A stretch of 64,000 bases of DNA from contig NW_024104415.1 of the NCBI RefSeq assembly GCF_003945595.2, positions 62,001 to 126,000 on the forward strand. Reading direction: 5' to 3'. This stretch comes from Pipra filicauda. Lineage: Eukaryota; Chordata; Aves; Passeriformes; Pipridae. Within the stretch, counting starts at the first letter, position 1; each line of letters opens with the position of its first letter. Shown here piece after piece: positions 11,159 to 23,300 of the stretch. Both the position numbers and the translations under genes were made by a program. Below the pieces are notes generated by a model. That model saw only the letters and a program-made list of their open reading frames with translations. It had not been told where the DNA came from and made no database searches.

Positions 11159-11348
11159 ATGAGCCTGCTCGGGAGCTACCGGAAAAAGCCTGGCGGTGAC
11201 GGCTATGAATCCTTGCAGCTCGTGGACAGCGGTGCTGAGCGCGGCGGGGCCGGCGCGGCGGGGCCGGGGCCGGGCCGGAGCCCCGGGCGGCAGCAGCAGC
11301 AGCAGCCGCAGCCCCGCGCCGAGGGCGGCAGCACCATGGACAGCTCAG
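11159..11348 (+). CDS. DNAJC6: DNAJC6 exon 1 (residues 1-63)
   Basis: Starts [20 protein letters not shown], matching the human long isoform start. A Gly/Ala/Pro-rich stretch and five CAG-encoded Gln (11291-11305) follow. The donor is TCAG|GTACGG, phase 1. The first ATG has C at -3 and A at +4, a weak context; the in-frame ATG at 11336 (Met60) has A at -3 and G at +4, a strong one. Confidence 0.92.
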
Positions 11349-14300
11349 GTACGGGCGGGGCGGGCTCTGTCGCGATAGTGGGGGGGCCCCGCCGGCCTGG
11401 GGGTGGCGGCCGGGGACAATAGAGGGCCCTTTGTCCACGCGCGGGCGGTGGGATGGAGGGATCCAGCGCCTCACCCCCTGCCAAGGGACAAAGCTTGTTC
11501 CGAAGCTAAAATGGATGGGGTGCTTTGGGATCTTTCCCCAACTGACTTATTTCCCAGAATCATCCTTACTTTTTTTCTTTTTTTCTTTCTTTTTTTTTTT
11601 GCCCCCCTCCTCTGAAAAGCACTCGTCAAACTGAGTTGGATTAATTCTGGTAGATGATGCACTGCATGCACCATTTTTTTTTAATCAGGGAGTAAAGGGA
11701 CCAGATGGTCTTTATGGCTGGTAATGGGATAGAGAGCTCTTCACCTCTAAATCACAGGTTCAAATTTGCCTGGATGGCCAGGAATCGAGAGTACCCATCT
11801 GATGGATTTGAAGTGGTCCCTTGGAAGGAACTGGCTCTGGTCCTGGTTCATTGGCTGTGCACATCTCCATGAACATTCACAGCCTTTGCAGAGAACTTCT
11901 AAAGCTCAGACTCGTCCAAGGAAACACCCTGTTTGGTTGTGGGAGACCACATATGATGTCCACTAGTTAGAGCAGGGTGATCTTGCAGCATGGAATCATA
12001 GAATCCTGGAGTGGTTTGGGTTGGACCTTAAAGCCCATCTTGTTCCAGTCCCTGCCATGGGCAGGGACACCTTCCACCAGCCCAGGTTGCTCCAAGCCCT
12101 GTCCAGCGTGGCCTTGGACGCTTCCAGGGATGGGGCAGCCACAGCTTCTCTGGGCAACCTGTGCCAGGGCCTCACCACCCTCACAGGGTTTGAACCCATT
12201 GCTCTTTACCCTATCACTACAGTTCCCAATAAAAGCTCCTGTACTATTCCATGAAGGACAGGGTGGGCCCAAGGCACTCCACAAGCACATCATCTTTGTT
12301 TTAATGTGATAACCTCTTCTCCAGGGAATAAAAAACCCTAATGAGTCGTGGCTGGGCTTAGGCAGGGAGAGCCTTACTTTGATTTTTGTTTTAATTTCTC
12401 TGTGATAAGACTCATAGAATCTCAGACTGGTTTGGGCTGGAAGAGACCTTAAAGCTCATCTCATTCCAACCCATGGCAGGGATGCCTTCCACTAGTCCAG
12501 GTTGCTTCAAGCTTCATCCAGCCTGTCCATGAACACTCGCAGGGTGGAGAGTCATGTTTTCCTCCCTCCCCACCCTTGCCATTTGAATTTGTTTTCAAGA
12601 TTCTTTTAGGGCTTGTCTTTGTTTTTTTAACTTTTTTTACTCCTGGACTTCAGAAATCTGTTTGAATTTGCTGCCACAATATCTCTGCTGCAATTGCTCG
12701 TAATCACAGGATGTGCCAGCAGCTCCTTACTCACAGTAGGCTGCTGTGTTCCAGTGGTTTGGATTCTTCCATCTGCTGGGATGGTTAGATGTTGTGGGCA
12801 GTTTAATACCTATCATCAAAGCCATTATCTGGATGAGTTCCTAGAAGTGCAGGGACCAGAGACAGGAGTGTTGTGGGAGGGAGTGTTCACACCCAGGCAG
12901 GTGTCAAGCCAAGGCTTTGTCTCACATCATCTTGGTGTATAATCTCAGTGTAGCTATTGCAGTCATTCTCTTTGCTTTCTTCAAGCCTGTCCTCTCCCTG
13001 CTGAGCAAAAAAAAAAAGTGCTCATGGACAGCCAGAAAATACCTTTATTTACAGGTTTTGTGCAATATTAGGATTTCCACAATCCAGCTACTACGATTGT
13101 GTCCCAGAGCATTAATTGTATTAATGGCCTCTATCAATTTCTAGGATGTTCTTCCCTTAAACACAGGAGCTTGATCAAGGACTGTCTGTGGGATCTGGAA
13201 GCTGATGGTTTAGAGATCTGTATTAATCAGAGTTTGCTTCTTTTAATTCACTCTCACTGCCTAAATTTTACAGGTGCTGGAAACAACACCACTGACATTT
13301 AAGCAGCAACAAACGTGAGGCCTTAATGTGGCCCTTGATTTGTGTTTACAGGACATTTTTTAACACCTTCTTTTTTTAATAAGGACTTCTTGGTGGGGGT
13401 TCCTAAATCTTCACAAGAAATTAAAAAAACCTCTATGTTGAGTGTGATGCTCTGAACTCCATCCTTGTGTCTGCCTTGTTCATCTGAACACTTTATGCTG
13501 ATAAATGTCTAATTTCTATCAGTTCACTGCAAAGCCATTTTTCTTTGCCGAGTATGAAATCACAAAAGCTTAAAGAACCACATCCACCCTTCAGGTGGGC
13601 TTGTGAATTCCAGTGATTTGGTAATTGAAGTTGCTCATGAGTGGTGGGACATGATTTATCTTTCATGCAGTCTGAAGATGGATGGTTGGAGTGGGAGGGG
13701 GATTAGGGAGTAGTCTGAAGATGGATAGTTGAGGGGGGGATTAGAGAGCAGTGTAAGAGAAAGACAGGAAAATAAGATGGCTGGGATTTTGGCTTAATAG
13801 GAGAAAGGAAAAACCACCACCCACCCCTGTGTTTTGTTGGTTTTTCTTTCAAGTAGAGAATAGATTCGTATTATAAATACTTCAGAATCCTCCCACAAAT
13901 GATGCCAAAGTTGAAACACCCAAAATGGGCAGTGGTAGAGCACATTTCAGTTGGAAAAAGAGACCTGAATTCCTTGTGAAGGAGAAGGAGATAAATTGGT
14001 GACACATATCAGTGGAGGGGAACTGTACTTCTGGGTTTTCGTGGGCAAGGGAGCCTCCTCTGAGTAGTTAGGGGTCAGACCCTGAAGGTGAAATTCTTGA
14101 GGTGCCCTGGCCAAATCTGAGCTCTTTATGTCCTTCCCAGTTGCCTGACTGTCCTTATGTTTATTTTTTCCCTCTGATTTTAACTAATGGTTTCCTGTGG
14201 GGTGGAACAGCTGCTGCCTGAGCTATCAAAGTGGCTGTTGGCAATTGAGGAGTGGAACAGTCTGGAGGTACAACTGTGTCACCAGAGGATGGGGGACATT

Positions 14301-17300
14301 GAGACCATCAAGCCCAATCATTCCCCAGCACTGCCAAGGCCACCACTGACCCATGTCCCCAGGTGCCACATCCACATGGCTTTTAAATCCCTTCAGGGAT
14401 GTGGACTCCAACACTGCCCTGGGCAGCTGTGCCAGGGCTGGACAGCCATTTTGAGGAAGAAAATTTCCCTGATATCCAATCTGAACCTCCTTGGGCACAA
14501 CTTGAGGCCTTTTCCTTTTGTCCTGTCCACTGTTCCCTGGGAGCAGAACCCAACCCCCACCTGGCTCCCCCTCCTGTCAGGGAGTTGCAGAGACCTGCAG
14601 AGACCAAAAAGGTCCTCCTGAGCCTCCTTTTCTCCAGGCTGAGCTCCCCCAGCTCCCTCAGCTTCTCCTGGTGCTCCAGACCCTTCCCCAGCTCTGTTCC
14701 CTTCCCTGGACATGCTCCAGCCCCTCAGTGTCTCTCCTGTTGTGAGGGGCCCAGAATTGATCCCAGGATTCAATGTGGCCTCACCAGTGCCAGGGACAGG
14801 GGGATGGTGACTGTCCTGGTCCTGCTGGTCACATCTCTGCAGTTAAAGACCATCCTCAATGAAGTTAAAGAGTTGGACAATCAAACCTTCCTCTTCTCTC
14901 CCCACATATTAAATTCCCTCTGCACCTGGGCATTGCTCTCTGGGCACAGGAAACTGCCCTTTGCTGTGTGGGAGATGTGTGTGTAGGTTAATAGTGAGCA
15001 ACTAGAGATGTTGGCTGGATGAGGATTTGTGCTGAAGGCCAAGTACTGGCAATTCTGGGGCAAATTGCTGCTGGTTTAGCAAATGTGGCTGTATTTGCTG
15101 TCTCTGCAGTGACAGTACCTCACATGAGCTGAGAAAGTGGGCTCATGTTGGGTTTTTCTATTAATTCCTTTAAGCTAATGCAGAGTATTAGACCTTAAAG
15201 CATCCTCTCTTAATGCAGACTCACAGTGTCATAAACAGCTTCTTACAAGGAAAATAATCAGAGGTTACAGCTTTGCTATAACTTCCCAGTGCTTCTGATT
15301 ATTGGCATAATATCCTTTTGGATTGGTCTTGCTTTGTGTGGAGAGGGAAAAGAAACAAAAGCCAGGAACCAAGAGCATGGTCTGTGTGGGAGGAGTTCAC
15401 TGCTGGAAGGCAGGATCTCCTCATGGCTGGACAGGGAGCTGGCCCAGAGGAGCTCTGACCCTGCCATAGAATCTCAGAATGGTTTGGGTTGGGAGGGACT
15501 TCAAAGCTCATCTCATTACACCCCTGCCATGAGCAGGGAGACCTTCCACTATCCCAGGTTGCTCCAAGCCCTGTCCAACCTGAACTTGGACACTTCCAGG
15601 GATGGGGCAGCTTCTCTGGAAATTCCATCCCAGCCCCTCACTGCCCTCACAGGGAGGAATTTCTTTCCAATATCCCATCTAACCCTGCTCTCTGGCAGTG
15701 GGAAGCCATTCCCCCTTGTTCTGTCCCTCCAGGCCCTTGTCCAAAGTCCTTCTCTGGCTCTCTTGGAGCCCCTTTTGGCACTGAAAGGGGCTCTAAGGTC
15801 TCCCCCAGGTTGTGTCCAGTGGCTGTGCCTGGGAAATTCCATGGACTATGCTAGATGCAGTATAGGAACAGGATCACAACACATGTTACTGTGTGTTACT
15901 GGTAACTGCCAGTTCCTCCAGAAAATGTGCTGGACTTGGGTTGAAGGTTTGAGAATGGAGGGAAGGGAGGATCAAAGAGAGACTTGAGTTGAAGCTGAAG
16001 CTCACAGGACACAAAACACTGTGAGTTCAAAAAGCAGATTCCAAGAAGAGCACCAGTGTAGCACTGCTTTTGTCTCTTTATTTTCAAGTTGCTGGAAGTG
16101 CTCACAAGATGAGAAACAGGCAGTGAAGAAGCAATTTATTTGGGTTTTTGCTGTAGCATTCAATACTTTCTTAGCATTCTTCCAGCTTTCTTAGCAGCTG
16201 GCTGAGCACTGAAAGAAGAAGAGGTTCTAGGAAATAAGACATAAAAGTAACAGCAAGAATAGATGTTATGAAAGGGAAAAAAATCTCTTTCTGTGCTCTT
16301 CTGTGGTGTTTATAATCTAGATAATATAGAAAATAGCTCTTGAACACTTGGGGGATAGACTTGCTTGTGCTTCCTCAGGCAGAGTAGCTGCGAAAGAAAA
16401 GCATTTGAAATAAATTGCAGGTGTTGAAGTTGAGATTTCTTCAACTGTTTTACACTTGCAAACATAATCTCTTGTACTCTGGTGATTCCTTTTCACTGAG
16501 TCAGAAGAGAGACATCTCCATGTCACTGGCACAGAGACAAAGAGCGGCGCTGACAATGTTGTCTTGTGTTCTCTCCTCGCTGCGTTTTCAAATGGGGAGG
16601 TTCAGTTTAACAACTCTTTTGTTTGCTTGGTGTGTTTTGGACACTTGAATGATTTGGTGTTGGCAGGAGTCTTGTCTTTTTTTAGTTGTTTTGACAGGGA
16701 GGAGAAGCAGAGAGAATGTCAATCAAACTCAAAGACTGGTTTCATGGTTTGTGCTGGTGGCCCTGCCTGCAGTTTGTTCACTGTAGTACGAGCTTCACAG
16801 GGGCAAATACATAACAAATGGAACAAATTTGGCAGATACTGGGGGGTAATTCCCTCCCTCCCTCCCCTCTCAATATCCCTGCTCTTCTAAAAAAGGGAGA
16901 AAATATCCCTCTTTTTGTAAATCCTCTGCATTGTTTGGTTGATAGCACAAGCAGCACTCCTTAGTTACTATTTCTCAAGTAAAAGCAGAAATACCTTAAT
17001 TCTTCACATTTCCATGAGATTTACATTTAAGCAGTCTCCAATGAACCTTTGGATAAAAAGCCTTGGGCTCATGCAATATTAGTTCTACAGTTTTGTCATA
17101 GCAAAGCACAAAAAGAGGTTCCTGAGCTCCTCTACCCTGCAATGTGCTGCCAGCGGCTCCCAGCGCTTCCCAAGGGAGGTCTGGGACCCCATGTTGCCCA
17201 ACAGCAGAAGGAACACACAGAACCATGGAATTGCTCACATTGGAAAAGCCCTCTGAGACCACCAAGTTCAACCCAGGACTGCCAAGGCCTCCACTGACCC

Positions 17301-20300
17301 ATGTTCCCAAGTGCCACATCCATATGGCTTTTAAATCCCTCCAGGGATGGGGATTCCACCACTGTCCTGGGCAGCTGGGCCAGGGCTGGACAGCCCTTTC
17401 CATGGAGAAATTTTCCCAATATCCAACCTAAACCTGCCTGTTTTGAGGCTGTTTCCATCTACTCCAGGCAAAAGGCCTGGATAGAGCAGTACCAGCTAAT
17501 TGCTGGAAAGCTGCAGTAAAAAAACCAAACCCAAACAACAACAAAAAAACCAAACCCAAACAACAACAAAAAAAGCCCCAACTACTTCCTCAGTTGAATA
17601 AATTATTTAAGATGTGATGCCAGGGATGTGTCTTGTGCTGATTGCCAGCTTAGGATGGGCTTTAAGGTCCCTCCCAACCCAAACCATTCTGGGATTCTTT
17701 TCTACACTCTTCTCTTGGAGCTGGCTGCATTCTGGGGGACTCACCTCTGGTGAATCCAGCTTTTCCCTCCTGCTCAAGAACTGCCGGGTCTTGTCTTCAT
17801 CAGCTGCACTCTTAATACACTTCCTGCTAAACAGCCAAACCACACAGGGTTTGGGGATGAGAGATAACACTGGTTTATAATCTCATGTGATTTGGGATCT
17901 GATGAGCCCTTATCTTGCATTAGGCTCCTTGGCTCATGGTGCATCTTCTGCTTCCCTGTGCCCCTAGAGAGTCCAAACATCATTATAACCTGATCTTAAG
18001 CTTGTCTTTGTCCACGCTGAAATCAATTCCAGGAGCTTTAACCTTTTTTCTTGGGGATTACACTCCCTAAAGCAGCCTTCCACTTGCACAGTGGTTCCTT
18101 AAAGTGTCAGGATGAGTGAAACCTGGGCTTGGGGGTCTCGGTGATGGGATTATTCAATGATTGGAGGCTGTTCTGTTGCTGTTGTCCTGCAGTCCTACTC
18201 TGCATGTGTTTGGATGTTTGTTTTTATGAAATAACACTTCAAGATATCTGTGCTCAGCCTTGTAGGGAATCTAACTCTACTAGGAATCTGGGACAGTGGG
18301 GGAGGAGGGGACAGATGAGACTGGTAGCTAAAAAATAGGAAAAAAATGAGTCTTCAGGGGGGATGTGAGTCTGAGGAACTTTCCAAGTAATTTCTGCAGG
18401 TAGAAGAGGTTTCTTTTCCTGTGAATGCCCCTTAATTGCTGTTTTAGCAGCCTCTGCTGCTGCTGCTTTCTCCCCAGTCCCTTTGCAAAACACCACCCAG
18501 TGACTGTTAAAGAGTTGATATAATTATGACACTTGGGCAACGTCTGATCTAAGAAAGGATTCAAATGCCTGTAACAGCATAGATGGTTTGGAGAATTTGA
18601 TTAAATATGATAAATCTTAGCTGTCCAGATGAGAGGTATGAGCTGGAAGGAAGGTTTGGGCTTCAGGACACTGAAGTTGTGCTCTTAAAACATAGTTAGA
18701 ATCAGGGAATCACTGCTTTGGATTGGGAGGGACCTTAAAACTCATCCAGTTCCACCCCCTGCCATGGGCAGGGACACTAGATCAGGTTACTCCAAGCCTA
18801 GCTGGCAAATGAAGCCCTTGGATCTCACTGGATCCAAGGAGCCACCTGCCCAGAGATTTGCAGTTAGAAACTCCTGCCACCCTGCCCCTGGACACAGGAG
18901 TTTAAACTCCTCCAGTGATGTTTGGATTGTTTTGCAATCCCCTGAGAGATGGAATGTGGGGAATGGCAGGAGCTGGGAATGCTGAGGGTACCCAGAAATC
19001 TGTGACTGTTGCTCTGCCTGGGTCGTTTTGGCTGTTTCTCCATTTTTTGCACACAATATCCCCCCATACATGAGGTACCTACACAAGGATCCTCCAATAA
19101 CGGTTGCTGCAGGAATTCCTGCCCCAGGGCTTCTCCTCCTCCCCTCCTCACACTGCAATGCCAAGGGAAAGCCCATAAATATGATGACGGGGTTGTAGCA
19201 GCTTTCTATCCCTTAATGCTGGTGGGAAAGCACATCCCACATTCCCAGCTCTGCTGGGAGAGCTGCGTGTGGGAGGAACGTGAGCTGTGCTGCTTCTCCG
19301 CTGGCTGGCGGGGCTGATGGGGGAGGCAGAGGCACAAATAGTATCTTTTTTTTGTTGAATGTTCCTTAAAAACAATCCAGGCTTTGTTGTTAAGGCCACA
19401 ACAACAGCAGCCTCGACTTCTTTCAGCTCAGGGAACTTTAAAAGGGTCATTTCTGCCAAGGCACAGGGTGATCTCCACTGTGCTGCCCTCTCACACTGTG
19501 CCTGGGTAAGAGTCTCAGGGGATAAAACAAGCAAATAACCCTTCCTTCCTCCCAAAAATAATTGTGAGGAGGGAGGTTACTGCAGAGAGTAGCTAAAAAC
19601 TTCCAGAAATGTGGAATTTGGGGCATATAGACAGTAGCAAACTTTCTCATCGTAGTGTCAGGATCTTGTGGTACCACTGGAAGAGAATACAGAGGGGTAT
19701 TTAATACTCCTGAACCACTATTTTGGGAGAGCGGGAGGTGAAGGCTTTAATGCTTTTCTACATGGCAGTGGGTGTTGGAATGAGATGGGCTTTAAGGTCC
19801 CTTCTAATCCAAACCATTCTATGATTTTAAGATAAGGAACAGGGAATATTTCTCTCTTTCCTCACTCCATCTCTAAAGAAAGCACAGGCAGTAGCTCTCT
19901 GAGCAAAAATATATAATTTGACATTGAAGATACTGTTACATATAGTTTGGGCAGACTGAGGGAAACCTGCTTCCTTTCCTATGGTTTCATGTCTGCTTTT
20001 TGTCTGCCCTTTACAGGCAAAAAAGGTCTGTTTGCTCTTGCTAAGTAACCTGTGAAACACAGTCTTTCTCTGCTGATCTTCAATTTCTAGACGTCTTGCT
20101 TTCACCTCCCTGCTCTCAAGCTCAGAATTGCTTCATCAGCATAAATATTCAGACTGACAGAGTCTTAAATGCCTTTTAAATGTCGGCTCATTTCCTCTCT
20201 GGTTCTCTGGAGAGCTGGAATTCATTCCCTGTGGTTGGTAGGGTTTGTGGGTTGCCTGGGGCGTGGTTGGTGCTCAGGTACCTCCCCAGACAGACGAGGA

Positions 20301-23300
20301 CCACAGTGTGCAGATTTTGCAGGGAAAGCTTCAAAATTAGGAACTTCTCACTTGTTCCAACCAGTGAGCATCTCCATCAGCTGCTGGCAGTGTGTGACCC
20401 TTTGTTTCTGGTCCCTCTGTGGTCCCCTGCAAAATCTCTGGCTGCAGGTGATGGTGGCGGGGCCGAAATATTCCCCATCACTCAGAGTCACACCTGCTCC
20501 ATTCACCCATTTCTGGCCCCAAACCCCAGTATTTAAAGCTGGACTGGCCCCAAACCCCAGCATTGAAAGCTGGACTGGTTTAAGTGTCTTTTCTTTTGAG
20601 GATAAGCACAAACATTACTCATCAGACTGCAGCAAGGGGATTTGAGGTGAGGGTTCCTCTGTGGGGGTAGGGAGGAGGTGGGTATTTCCCCTCTGAATAC
20701 AGCACAATTTCTTTCCCTCTTCCTGTGCAGAATATGCATTTCCTAGTCTGACTGATACATACACTAATGGATTGGCCCTATTCAGGGAAGACAGCTGACA
20801 GTGGGTCTCTTTTGACAATAACAACAAGTTTCAGGCTCTGTAAGCTCCCAACACCTCAGAGCTGTCCTGGGGAAGCACTGCAGGTGCTGGTGTAGCACCT
20901 GTGTCTTCGGTGAGCAGGTCATGGTAGGACAGCAGGCAGGGCAACCACCCTCAGCCATTCCGTGCAGGAGCACCTCCCTCTGCGCTCCCCTGGTGATCAC
21001 AGCCTTCTCCTCTGGAGCTTTCTCTGCCCTGGGAAGAGATGTTCTCCTCCTGCACTGCACATCCTTGCCCTGATAAGCTGTAAAATCAGCCAGGAGAGCA
21101 CTCAAGTGCTTTAATTAAGATTTCTATGCTCTCCAGCTCCTATCCTGTACAACACAAGGCTGCTGCTGTCAGCAAGGGCTCTTTTAGCTGGAATCCCATC
21201 CCTTGGCTGCTGTTGAGGAAGGACCATGCCAGGATGCTGCTATAGGATGTTTTAGTTTGTAAGGAAATGCAGCAGGTTGTTGCTGTATTTGGTGGCTACT
21301 GGAGGTTTATTCTGAACACGGAATAGTCTCTTCTCAGGGGAGGCATTGGGTCACAGCAAGTCCTTCCACCAGAACAAATCTAAACTTCACCTCATCAACC
21401 CAATGGATGAAGTTGCCTCTTGTCCACACCACCCCAGTGACTTGAAGCACCTCAGTGATGTCATCCTTGCCATCACTGAACAGGGCTGGTCAGGAAGAGG
21501 CCTCTTCGCAGTAGAACCCCCAGGTTAAAAGTTCTTGGGTAAAAAGGAAAAGGCTGCTATCAGTAAGTGATCCCACTGAAATGTGTGCTACAAATACAGG
21601 TCAGAAGCACAGCTCTCACTGAGCCTTTTGAGGAGCATCCAACAACTGGGTGAATAAAGGGTTCTTGTTCTGCAAGGAACAAGGTGCCTCTCATTTACAT
21701 AGAGGCTGATTCTCCATAGTGAGTCTTCCAGGCAGCAACTTCAACTCCTGTGGCAGCTCCTGCATTGATAACTTGCAGCAAACTATTTCCATGCAGTTAA
21801 GATTATGAGCTCCTCTTCCTGACCTACCAGAGCCACAGAATCCTGGAGTGGTTTGGGTTGGAAGGACCTTAAAGCTCATCCAGTCCCACCCCTTACCATG
21901 GACAAGGACTCCTTCCACTATACCAGGTTGCTCCAAACCCTGTCCAACCTGGCCTGGAACACTTTCAGGGATGGGGCAGCCACAGCTGCTCTCGGCAACT
22001 TGTGCCAGGGCCTCGCCTCCCTCCCAGCCAACAATTCCTTCCCAATATCCCATGTAACCCTGCCCTCTGGCAGTTGGAAGCCATTCCCCTTTGTCCTGTC
22101 CCTCCATCCCTTGTCAAAGTCCCTCTCCAGCTCTCTTGGAGCACCTTTAGGTGCTGGAAGGTGCTCTAAGTTCTCCTTGGGAGATGCTTCTGGGGCCTGT
22201 GTGGGGTCTGTGAGTTTTAATTTTGGCTTTGGTCACAGCATAAACAAATAAGCACCTGGGATGCAGTTCCTGGTGGGATGAAGGAGAAGGAGGGGGTGTC
22301 ATGTGCCTTGGGCACTTCATTTCAATATATACTGTGCCCTTTGCTTTTGTGCTGAGGGAAAGAACTGTTTCCCTCTTCTGGGTCTGGTAGGAAGATTTTT
22401 CTGAGCAGGGAAATGCTGTTGAGCTGCTCACTCACCACCTGACCAAGCTCCTGGTGATCACCTTATCTGCAAGAGAAACCTGACCCTCCTTCCTGCTCCT
22501 CCAGAGAGGGAGCAGCCACTGGATCATCCCTTCCACCTCAGGGAGTGTCCATGGTTCTTCTTGTGCCACAGGTCACAGTCCCTGCAGGTTGGCCAGGGGT
22601 TCAGGGACAACTCAGCTGCTCTTTTCTCAGGACTTTCATTCTCAATAAGAGCAAACAAAGCTGTCACTGAGCACGGCTCGGGGAAGTGCAGTGGCAGTGG
22701 TGGTGATGCCTGTGAGGTGGCTGGTGTCCAAGGAAGATGTGTGGGATGTGGGGCTCAACCCTCCCTGTTCTGGTGCCATCTTTCTTCATTAGCCATCCTT
22801 TCTGTTCCTCTGCTTTAGTGTGCACAGAAAACTTGCAATTAATGGATTCTTTTAGAAATACAGTGACATTTTAATTCTCCCTGTTTCCCCTCCTCTCTCC
22901 CTTTTTTTAAATCTTCAGATGGATTTCTAAAGATTCTAGGTTTTCAGTACTCTTGAAGCCTTTCTGTCCTCTCCTACAGCACTTCCAACTGTAAGAATTT
23001 GTCCAGAGCCATCAGCCCTCTGATCCCTTTGTCCCCTTTTCCCTGTTCCAAGGTACCACCTTTCTGCCTTCCTTTCTGTTAAAAGTTGACCTGCAGAACT
23101 GAAAGTGCCTTTTGAACATCTCCTCCTCCTTCCATCCCTGGCTCTTCTAACACAGAGTAACATGAAAAAAAACTTTTTGAGGAGAGATCTAACACTGATT
23201 CCATACTTCCAAGATGAGTTAGTTTGATTTTTTCTTTCTCTTTTTCTTTAATCATATTTGAAGTGAATATTTGCAAGTACTTTGGCAAAAGACATATCAC

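Larger units (their letters stand above)
10740..11480 (+). promoter_or_regulatory. DNAJC6: CpG island and promoter region of DNAJC6
   Basis: The region is strongly GC- and CpG-rich (for example CGCGGCCGC near 10920, GGCGGGGCGGGG near 10985, and all of exon 1), in sharp contrast to its flanks. No convincing TATA box is seen, which fits a CpG-island promoter. The exact transcription start cannot be placed by eye. Confidence 0.7.

Noticed and set aside
10884..11474. A 196-residue minus-strand frame over DNAJC6 exon 1
   Set aside because: A shadow of a GC-rich CpG island; Arg/Pro/Ala-rich with no family resemblance.
14399..14986. A 195-residue open frame and overlapping long frames at 14.2-14.8 kb and 15.3-16.0 kb
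   Set aside because: They lie wholly or largely in antisense CR1 sequence and translate the repeat out of frame.
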